In this document: piece after piece, positions 1 to 8,695 of the stretch
Layout of the letters: each line of letters starts with the position of its first letter
Position numbering within the stretch: the first letter of the stretch is position 1
Assembly (NCBI RefSeq): GCF_000966975.1
Contig: NZ_JZWV01000509.1
Coordinates: forward strand, 1 to 9,231
Source of the DNA: Streptomyces katrae
GTDB lineage: Bacteria; Actinomycetota; Actinomycetes; Streptomycetales; Streptomycetaceae
Direction: 5' to 3'
Length of the DNA stretch: 9,231 bases
The notes under the pieces: generated by a model
Database searches by the model: none
What the model was told of the DNA's origin: nothing
The model's input: the letters and a program-made list of their open reading frames with translations, nothing else
Made by a program: the position numbers and the translations under genes

Positions 1-89
1 CCACAGCCCCGCCCAGCCCCCGCAGCCACCACCACCCGTAACCGCCCGGCCAGGGCATCGGCTCATTTGAGAGGGGGAGATCACATCCG

Positions 90-137
90 ATGGTTCTGGT
101 CTGGCTTAAGCGGCCCCCCCTAGAGTTCGGGCCATGA
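90..137 (+). CDS. Possible 15-codon leader ORF overlapping the mutA start
   Basis: An ATG at 90 opens a short frame encoding [15 protein letters not shown], ending with a TGA at 135-137 that overlaps the mutA ATG as ATGA. A purine-rich ribosome-binding-like stretch, GAGGGGGAGA (71-80), lies about 10 bases before this ATG, whereas the mutA ATG has no clear Shine-Dalgarno sequence of its own. The layout therefore suggests that ribosomes load at the leader and reinitiate at mutA by coupling. The peptide is rich in Val and Leu and contains a run of seven C (114-120). No family is recognised, and a frame this short can arise by chance, so this is an inference from spacing and overlap only. Confidence 0.35.
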   Translation: MVLVWLKRPPLEFGP

Positions 138-2001
138 CGGTCCTGCCTGACGACGGGCTCTCCCTGGCCGCCGAGTTTCCTGACGCGACACATGAGCAGT
201 GGCAACGCCTCGTCGAGGGCGTACTGCGCAAGTCGGGCAAGGAAGTCTCCGGCGAGGCAGCGGAAGCAGCACTGTCCACGACGCTCGAGGACGGGCTCAC
301 CACCCGCCCCCTGTACACGGCGCCCTCGGGCGCGGACGCCGAGGCCCGCACCACCGGCTTCCCCGGCTTCGCGCCCTTCGTCCGCGGCGGCACCCCGGAC
401 GGCACCAGCACCTCCGGCTGGGACGTGCGCCAGCGGATCGCCGGCAGTGACCCCGTACGCGTCAACGAGGCGGCACTGACCGACCTGGAGAACGGCACCA
501 CCTCCCTCTGGCTGACCGTCGGCCGCCACGGCTTCCCGGCGGCGGACCTCGGCCGCGCCCTGGACGGCGTCTACCTCGACCTGGCACCCGTCGCCCTCGA
601 CGCCGGCGCCGAATTCGCCGAGGCGGCCCGCGCGTTGCTCGCCCTGTACGCGGAGCGCGGCGTGGCCCCGGAGGCCGCACGCGCCGCGCTCGGCATCGAC
701 CCGCTGGGCCACGAGGCCCGTACCGGCGAGGCCCTGGACACCGCCCCCGCCGTCGAGCTGGCCCGCGAGGCGGCCGCGTCCTGGCCGGGCGTGCGCGCCC
801 TGACCGTGGACGCGCTGCCGTACCACGAGGCCGGCGGTTCGGCCGCCGAGGAGCTCGGGCTGTCGCTGGCCACCGGCGTCGCATACCTGCGCACCCTCAC
901 CGAGGGCGGGCTCGGCACCGAAGCCGCCCTCGGGCAGCTGGAGTTCCGCTACGCGGCTACGGCCGACCAGTTCCTCACCATCGCCAAGCTGCGTGCCGCC
1001 CGCCGCCTGTGGGCCCGGGTCGCCGAGGCCTGCGGCGCCCCCGCGGCCGGCGCCCAGCGGCAGCACGCCGTCACCTCGCCGGTGATGATGACCCGCCGCG
1101 ACCCGTGGGTGAACATGCTGCGGACCACCGTCGCCTCCATGGCGGCCGGGGTGGGCGGCGCGGACTCCGTCACCGTGCTCCCGTTCGACAGCGAGCTGGG
1201 TCTCCCCGACGCCTTCGCCCGGCGCATCGCCCGCAACACCTCCACCATCCTCCTGGAGGAGTCCCACCTGGCCCGGGTGATCGACCCGGCCGGCGGCTCC
1301 TACTACGTGGAGCAGCTCACGGACGAACTGGCGCACGCGGCTTGGGAGTTCTTCCAGACCGTGGAGCGGGCCGGCGGCCTGCCCGCCGCCCTGCGTTCCG
1401 GTCTGGTCGCCGAGCGCCTCGCGGCCACCTGGGCGGCCCGCTCGAAGAAGCTGGCCACCCGCCGTGAACCGATCACCGGCGTCAGCGAGTTCCCGCTGCT
1501 GTCCGAGAAGCCCGTCGTGCGCGAGGCCGCGCCGGCGGCGCCCTCCGGGGGCCTCCCCCGGGTGCGCCGGGACGAGGCGTACGAGGCGCTGCGCGCCCGC
1601 AGCGACGCGCACCTGGAGTCGACCGGTGCCCGCCCGAGGGTGTTCCTCGCCGCGCTGGGCCCGGCCGCCGCCCACACCGCGCGGGCCACGTTCGCGTCGA
1701 ACCTCTTCCAGGCGGGCGGCATCGAGCCCGTCCACGACCCGGTGTCGGTGGACGCGGCGACGGCCGCGGAGGCGTACGCGGCCAGCGGCGCGGACGGCGT
1801 GGCGGTGCTGTGCTCCAGCGACGCCCTGTACGAGGAGCAGGCCGCGGAGGTGGCCGCGGCCCTGCGCGGGGCCGGCGCCTCGACGGTGTTCCTCGCGGGC
1901 CGGCCCGGCACCTCGGCCGGCGCCGTGGACGAGTACGTCTTCGCCGGCTGCGACGCGGTCGCCGTGCTGTCCTCCGTACTCGACCGGATGGGAGTCGCGC
2001 A

Positions 2002-2005
<4 letters not shown>
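134..2005 (+). CDS. mutA: Methylmalonyl-CoA mutase, small (beta) subunit
   Basis: Non-catalytic partner of the heterodimeric adenosylcobalamin-dependent mutase that interconverts (R)-methylmalonyl-CoA and succinyl-CoA in the cytoplasm. The 623-residue length fits actinobacterial MutA. Residues about 15-450 form the mutase barrel fold; the segment with [15 protein letters not shown] parallels [14 protein letters not shown] in MutB, showing that the subunits are paralogues. Residues about 500-620 are a degenerate cobalamin-binding domain: where MutB has Lys610, Asp614, His616 and Gly619, this protein has Ala507, Ala511, Ala513 and Ala516, so it cannot provide the histidine ligand to cobalt. This is normal for the small subunit, not decay. 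The ATG at 134 is the only usable start, because the frame is closed by TAA at 107-109 with no other start codon between, and the [15 protein letters not shown] beginning is typical of Streptomyces MutA. First gene of the mutA-mutB-meaB operon. Confidence 0.97.
1986..1994 (+). promoter_or_regulatory. Ribosome-binding site of mutB
   Basis: GGATGGGAG inside the last codons of mutA ends 7 bases before the GTG at 2002 but 16 bases before the in-frame ATG at 2011. This spacing favours GTG as the mutB start. The GTGA overlap with the mutA stop points to translational coupling, which would help equal production of the two subunits. Confidence 0.55.
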
Positions 2006-4212
<2,207 letters not shown>

Positions 4213-4223
4213 GCGGACGCGGG

Positions 4224-5207
4224 ATGCCCCCGAAGATCGACATCGACGTGTACGTGAAGGGCGTGCTCGACGGGAAGCGCGCGCACATCGCGCGCGCCAT
4301 CACCCTCGTGGAGTCCACCCGCGCCGATCACCGGACGCTGGCGCAGCGCCTTCTCACGGAGCTCCTGCCCCACTCGGGGAAGGCGCGCCGGATCGGCATC
4401 AGCGGGGTGCCGGGGGTGGGCAAGTCCACCTTCATCGACGCGTTCGGCACGATGCTGACGGGCCTCGGGCACCGGGTGGCCGTCCTCGCGGTCGACCCCT
4501 CGTCCACGCGTACGGGCGGCTCCATCCTGGGCGACAAGACCCGGATGGAGCGCCTCGCGGTCGACCCGTCGGCCTTCGTGCGCCCTTCCCCCTCCGCGGG
4601 GACCCTGGGCGGGGTCGCGAAGGCCACCCGAGAGTCGATGATCGTGATGGAGGCGGCGGGCTACGACGTGGTCCTCGTCGAAACGGTCGGCGTGGGCCAG
4701 TCCGAGACGACGGTCGCCGGCATGGTCGACTCCTTCCTCCTCCTCTCGCTGGCCCGTACGGGCGACCAGCTCCAGGGCATCAAGAAGGGCGTCCTGGAGC
4801 TGGCCGACGTCCTGGCCGTGAACAAGGCCGACGGCCCGCACGCACGCGACGCGAAGGCCGCGGCCCGCGAACTGTCGGGCGCGCTGCGCCTGATGCACCC
4901 GGCGGACGCGGCGTGGACCCCGCCGGTACTGACGTGCAGCGCACGGGAGTCGACGGGGCTGGACGAACTCTGGAACCGCCTGGAACAGCACCGGACGGTC
5001 CTGGAGACGGGCGGCCGCCTGGCCGCCAAGCGGGCGGCGCAGCAGGTGGAGTGGACCTGGTCGATGGTCCGCGACGAACTCCTGGAACGCCTGAAGGCGG
5101 ACCCGGCGGTCCGTGACCTGGCCCCCGCCCTGGAGGCGGGCGTCCGAGCGGGCACGGTCACGGCAACCTCGGCGGCGGACCGGATCCTGGCGGCGTTCAC
5201 GGGCTGA
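4224..5207 (+). CDS. meaB: Methylmalonyl-CoA mutase-associated GTPase chaperone (MeaB)
   Basis: P-loop GTPase of the MeaB/ArgK (human MMAA) family, 327 residues, the usual length. It binds methylmalonyl-CoA mutase and uses GTP to gate cobalamin cofactor loading and protect the enzyme from inactivation. Visible motifs, in order: Walker A GVPGVGKST (61-69), the DPSSTRTGG switch segment (91-99), the G3 region YDVVLVETVGVGQSE (147-161), NKAD for guanine recognition (200-203) and CSA as G5 (238-240). The C-terminal helices from about 265 match the dimerisation arm of the family. ATG 4224 is 11 bp after the mutB stop with only a weak GCGGG-type ribosome site, so it probably depends on translation of mutB. 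Older names such as ArgK or LAO/AO transport kinase apply to the same family but are misleading in this context, where the mutase genes adjoin. Confidence 0.97.
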   Translation: MPPKIDIDVYVKGVLDGKRAHIARAITLVESTRADHRTLAQRLLTELLPHSGKARRIGISGVPGVGKSTFIDAFGTMLTGLGHRVAVLAVDPSSTRTGGSILGDKTRMERLAVDPSAFVRPSPSAGTLGGVAKATRESMIVMEAAGYDVVLVETVGVGQSETTVAGMVDSFLLLSLARTGDQLQGIKKGVLELADVLAVNKADGPHARDAKAAARELSGALRLMHPADAAWTPPVLTCSARESTGLDELWNRLEQHRTVLETGGRLAAKRAAQQVEWTWSMVRDELLERLKADPAVRDLAPALEAGVRAGTVTATSAADRILAAFTG

Positions 5208-5215
5208 CGGGTGGT

Positions 5216-5239
5216 GCGGGCCCGGGGTGCCGGGCCCGC
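5216..5239. terminator. Hairpin between convergent meaB and NACHT genes
   Basis: GCGGGCCCGG (5216-5225), a four-base GGTG loop, then CCGGGCCCGC (5230-5239) make a perfect 10-bp, nearly all-GC stem. It lies in the 38-bp gap between the meaB stop and the stop of the minus-strand NACHT gene, so it can serve both transcripts. There is no T-run on either side, which is common for Streptomyces terminators. Confidence 0.75.
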
Positions 5240-5245
5240 GGCGGG

Positions 5246-8200
5246 TCACGCGAGGTCCGTGGGGTCCGCCTTCCCGATCAGCTCCGGGAGCAGGTCGAGG
5301 CCTCGGAGGCGACCGGCGTCCGCCGCGACGTCCAGCGAGCACAGCGTGGTGATCGCCGCTAGTGGTGCGACGTCGATGTCCTCCTCGCCCGTGAGCTCTC
5401 CGCCGATCTCGCAGGACACCAGCCGGGGAAAGGCAGTCGGCAGCCGACGGATCACCGTCGGCAGGTTCTCCTCACCGGTCCCGGTGATGTGCAGGACGGT
5501 TACTCCTGGCAGGGCCGCCTCCTCGGGGAGCGCATCGAGCGACGAGGCCGGGGCCATGAGGGACTGGAGGGGCAGCGCCATGACTTCGTACCAGTCGGCG
5601 GCGGAGACCGGGGCGGACTTGGGGTTGAGCACCAGCCCGAGGAGCCCTGACAGTGCGCCGAGCCCCGCCAACCCGTTCTCGCAGCCCACCTCACCGTTGA
5701 GCACGAGCGTCCTGAGGGGGGCTTCCGTGGGCAGCTCCCGCGGCGACCAGCCCATGCCGGCGGGGCCGTCGACGGCCAGGAGTTCCAGCTCGCGCAGTTG
5801 CGAGACCCCCCGCAGGTCGAAGTCCGGTCGGCGCGTGGTGATCTCGAGGCGCCGGACCGGCAGCCCTGCGAGCGCGGAGACGTCCATGAGCGCCGGGCAG
5901 TCGTTGAGTTCGAGGTGTTCCGGGGCGGACTCCGCCGTCAGGAAACCGAGATCCGACACGGTGGCGCCGCGGAGCATGAGGCGGACGGGGCGGTGGCCCT
6001 CCAGGAACCTCGCCAGCGCCCCGGCGGACACGTCGCGCCGGACGTCCAGTCGGTCCGGTCCGATGCTGAGACGCTCCAGTTGCTGCAGCTGTTCATCGGA
6101 CTGGACGGTGTAGTAGAGGCCTGTCGGGTCCAGCCGGGCGATGACCTCGTCCGCGTAGTCGGCGCAGTCGAACCGCGACCAGGCCCACATGAGCTGAGAA
6201 CGGACCAGGTGATGGGCGTGCCGGGCGAACCGGGCCAGTACGGGGACGGCCGCCTCCGAAGCCACGTGCGAGGCGGTGATCACCACACGGAAGGCCTCCG
6301 TGCCAACGAGCGCATCCGGCTCGGGGAGGAGGCCCAGCACCAGCGGCCCGACCTCGGCCAGAGCCCGGGCCTCGTCCTCGTTGCGCGGCGGGATGAGCGA
6401 GGCGGTGCGGGCCTCCACCTCCGCACGCGTCTCGGGCGCGAGCGTGGTGGCGTGCTCCAGGCAGGCCGCCGCCAGGAGGTAGACCCGTGCCTGGGTTCGC
6501 CGGTCGGCAGAGCCGTCCCCCAGGGCGAGCAGGTCGCGGAAGATCCCGACGCGTTCGGCCGGGCGGGCGAGGGCGACCGCCATCCGGATGACGTCCTCCC
6601 ACTGGTCGTCGGCCGCGTGGCCGGTCAGCAGTCCGAAGTCGCCCTCCTCGACGGCTGCGCGCGCGCCGAGGAAGTCCTGGAATGTGCGGTGGACGAAGTG
6701 CACCGTGTCGGGCGCCGGTTCACGGAGCAGCCCGCTGCGCTGCAGGAAGTGGTCGAAGACCGCTGGCGCCTCGCCCAGTGCGGCAGCTTCCGGGACGGCG
6801 GGCAGGGCCCGGCCGATGATGTCCTCGGCCCGTGAACGGTCCATCTCCGTGCGGCCGTTCTTGATCAGCCAGTACGCCAGCCTCTGGAGCAGGTCAAGCT
6901 GCGGCTCCTCCCGGAGGTCCGGCACGCGCATGTCGCGCTCACGGTCGCGGCGGCTGATCAGCATGGAGAGGGCGGCCTCGTACAGGTCTTTGCGGCCGTG
7001 CGGGAGGTAGCCGCGCCGGTCGCGGTGGAGGGCGCAGATCAGGCCGCACATCAGGGGGTTGGTGGCGAGCCGGCCGAGGTCCGGCTTGAGGCGTACGGAG
7101 GCGAGCAGCTGGGCCTCGTACGCCTCCAGCTCCTTGTCCTCGTCCGTGCCCTGGCGGGCCGCCGCGTGCCCGCGCTTGATGAAGGTGGCGATCTCGGCGG
7201 GGCCCATCGCGGAGAGGGTGAGCTCGGTGAAGCCGTCCTCCGCGAGCCAGTCCATGCCAACGGCGGAGGGCCGGGAGGTGACGAGCCAGCGGTTGTCGCC
7301 GTCGTACAGGTCCATCAGGTCCCGCAGCCAGGTGCGGGTCCGCTCGCGCTCCGTGTCGGGGACCTCGTCGATGCCGTCGACGAGGAGCAGGCCCCGCCCC
7401 GCGGAGAGCACCCGGTGAGCCCAGCCGTCGGGCTGGCTCCCGCCGAGCGGGCAGCCGGCGGCGGTGAGGAAGTCCCGGGGTTCGGGAAGCCGTTCGCCGT
7501 GGCGGGTCAGGGTGCGCAGGGGGAGGACAAAGGGGATGCGGTCCTCCAGGTACGCCATCTGCGGCGGGAGGTCCTGACGCGCGGCGGAGACGGCCAGCCA
7601 CTGCACGAGGGTGGTCTTCCCGGATCCGGCTTCGCCGCGGAGCAGGACCCGGCGGCTGGCGGCCAGGGCCTCGTCGGCGCGCTGAGGAGCACGGTTGTCT
7701 GCCAGCCACTTGATCAAGGCAGCGGTCTTGCCGGAGCCCGCTTCGACCCTCACCACGGCCTGACTCCCACCCGCCAGGCCCTGGAGCGCGTCCTGCCCGA
7801 GCAGGGTTGCAGCGGCGCGTACGTCGGGGTCCAGGTCCCCCGGCTCGGCCTCCAGCAGGTCACGTGTGACCAGAAGGGACTTCGGCTCCACTACCTCGAC
7901 CCGCCACGACGACCTGGTCACCTCCAGGTTCAGGTACGCCGCGTCCAGCGGCCACCGCGTCGGGGTGCTGCTGAGGTCGATGCCGTAGATGGTCAGCTTC
8001 GCGTGCTTGCGGGCGACGTACGGCAGGTACTCGGCCTCGAACGCCGCGTCCTCCGCACCCGGGAGGGGGTCCCGGCGGATCAACTCGTCCACCTTCGCGG
8101 TCAGTTCCGCGATCCCCCTCGTCTGCTCGACCAACGCGTGCGCGACGAACGTGGAGCGCTGGGTGAAGAAGTGCAGGACATGCAGGCAGGCGGCTTCGAG

Positions 8201-8617
8201 CAGGCGCTCATAGAAGTACGTCCCGTCCGCGGTCAGTTCCCGTTCCGGACGGCCGGCGGACTCCCTCAGCTTCCGCGCGAATGCGGCCGTGCCCAGGCGG
8301 ACGGCGTCCACGTCGGACATCGTGAGGTCGCCGAGGGCGTGCAGGGTGGCGGCGAGGGCATCGGCCACCGCCTGCTGCTCGTCGGCGCCGACGGGGCGTT
8401 CGCCGTGGCGCAGGGCCTGGCGGACCAGTTTGGCCGCCAGGGTGCGCAGGTCGGACTCCGTCAGGGTCCGCTTCTCCCCGCAGAACGAGACGTGGCCGGA
8501 GATCCTGATCGGCTTATCGGCCAGACCCGCGCCGGGGCCCTCCGTGACGAAGAGCTTCCTGACGAGCGGGCCGATGGCCGCCGAGGCCAGCCGGCTGCCG
8601 ATGATCCCGGGCTCCAT
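5246..8617 (-). CDS. NACHT-domain NLR-like STAND NTPase with C-terminal leucine-rich repeats
   Basis: A 1123-residue protein with NLR layout. Residues 1-about 275 are mostly helical with no enzymatic motif I recognise (it begins MEPGIIGSRLASAAIGPLVR). The NACHT module has Walker A GEAGSGKTT (328-336, Lys334), Walker B LLLVDGIDE (410-418) and TSRP (447-450). A helical part follows, with the FVHRTFQDFLGARA motif (641-654) typical of bacterial NACHT proteins. From about 845 to 1110 there are roughly ten leucine-rich units of 21-27 residues. A second P-loop-like motif, EAGSGKT (292-298, Lys297), precedes the canonical one and has Val291 in place of the first glycine. The start is fixed by an in-frame TAG immediately before the ATG; a GGGGGGA ribosome site lies 7 bases upstream. 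Family knowledge suggests ligand-triggered oligomerisation and an anti-phage or signalling role; the trigger and effector output are unknown. No membrane segment or signal peptide was seen, so it is probably cytoplasmic. Confidence 0.93.
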   Translation of the reverse strand: MEPGIIGSRLASAAIGPLVRKLFVTEGPGAGLADKPIRISGHVSFCGEKRTLTESDLRTLAAKLVRQALRHGERPVGADEQQAVADALAATLHALGDLTMSDVDAVRLGTAAFARKLRESAGRPERELTADGTYFYERLLEAACLHVLHFFTQRSTFVAHALVEQTRGIAELTAKVDELIRRDPLPGAEDAAFEAEYLPYVARKHAKLTIYGIDLSSTPTRWPLDAAYLNLEVTRSSWRVEVVEPKSLLVTRDLLEAEPGDLDPDVRAAATLLGQDALQGLAGGSQAVVRVEAGSGKTAALIKWLADNRAPQRADEALAASRRVLLRGEAGSGKTTLVQWLAVSAARQDLPPQMAYLEDRIPFVLPLRTLTRHGERLPEPRDFLTAAGCPLGGSQPDGWAHRVLSAGRGLLLVDGIDEVPDTERERTRTWLRDLMDLYDGDNRWLVTSRPSAVGMDWLAEDGFTELTLSAMGPAEIATFIKRGHAAARQGTDEDKELEAYEAQLLASVRLKPDLGRLATNPLMCGLICALHRDRRGYLPHGRKDLYEAALSMLISRRDRERDMRVPDLREEPQLDLLQRLAYWLIKNGRTEMDRSRAEDIIGRALPAVPEAAALGEAPAVFDHFLQRSGLLREPAPDTVHFVHRTFQDFLGARAAVEEGDFGLLTGHAADDQWEDVIRMAVALARPAERVGIFRDLLALGDGSADRRTQARVYLLAAACLEHATTLAPETRAEVEARTASLIPPRNEDEARALAEVGPLVLGLLPEPDALVGTEAFRVVITASHVASEAAVPVLARFARHAHHLVRSQLMWAWSRFDCADYADEVIARLDPTGLYYTVQSDEQLQQLERLSIGPDRLDVRRDVSAGALARFLEGHRPVRLMLRGATVSDLGFLTAESAPEHLELNDCPALMDVSALAGLPVRRLEITTRRPDFDLRGVSQLRELELLAVDGPAGMGWSPRELPTEAPLRTLVLNGEVGCENGLAGLGALSGLLGLVLNPKSAPVSAADWYEVMALPLQSLMAPASSLDALPEEAALPGVTVLHITGTGEENLPTVIRRLPTAFPRLVSCEIGGELTGEEDIDVAPLAAITTLCSLDVAADAGRLRGLDLLPELIGKADPTDLA

Positions 8618-8624
8618 CTACGCG

Positions 8625-8631
8625 TCCCCCC
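8625..8631 (-). promoter_or_regulatory. Ribosome-binding site of the NACHT gene
   Basis: On the minus strand GGGGGGA ends 7 bases before the ATG at 8617. It is a G-rich variant of the Shine-Dalgarno sequence. Five of its G residues also form one arm of the inverted repeat at 8627-8655. Confidence 0.5.
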
Positions 8632-8655
8632 GCGACGTCGTGATCGTTGCGGGGG
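8627..8655. repeat. Inverted repeat overlapping the NACHT gene ribosome-binding site
   Basis: CCCCCGCGACG (8627-8637) and CGTTGCGGGGG (8645-8655) are inverted copies matching at 10 of 11 positions, the single mismatch being at 8634/8648. A 7-base spacer, TCGTGAT, separates them. In a minus-strand transcript the arm nearer the gene contains the ribosome-binding G-run, so folding would hide it. As DNA it could be a dyad operator, since it lies just downstream of a -10-like hexamer at 8657-8662. It could also help terminate asparaginase transcription. The sequence cannot separate these roles. Confidence 0.6.
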
Positions 8656-8656
8656 A

Positions 8657-8662
8657 ATCCTA
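8657..8662 (-). promoter_or_regulatory. Candidate -10 element for the NACHT gene
   Basis: TAGGAT on the minus strand matches the common actinobacterial -10 form and lies 40 bases upstream of the NACHT start codon. No convincing -35 hexamer is seen at 16-18 bases upstream. A start site from here would fall inside the inverted repeat at 8627-8655. Weak call based on one hexamer. Confidence 0.25.
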
Positions 8663-8665
8663 TGG

Positions 8666-8695
8666 CGCCCGGGACGCGGGCGGGCCGAAACGGCC
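8666..8695 (-). terminator. Candidate terminator hairpins after the asparaginase gene
   Basis: Two short GC stems lie just past the asparaginase stop: GGCCG/CGGCC with an AAA loop (plus strand 8683-8695) and CGCCCG/CGGGCG with a five-base loop (8666-8682). Stems of 5 and 6 bp without a T-run are modest, so transcription may read through to the NACHT gene. Confidence 0.3.

Noticed and set aside
1..133. Cobalamin riboswitch ahead of the mutase operon
   Set aside because: A B12-dependent enzyme makes this worth looking for, but I saw no B12-box-like sequence, and the visible upstream region is too short to contain the full element.
1637..1684. MutA as a decayed mutase because its B12 motif is lost
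   Set aside because: Loss of the Asp-His-Gly motif is normal for the small subunit of two-subunit mutases; the frame is intact and coupled to a complete mutB.
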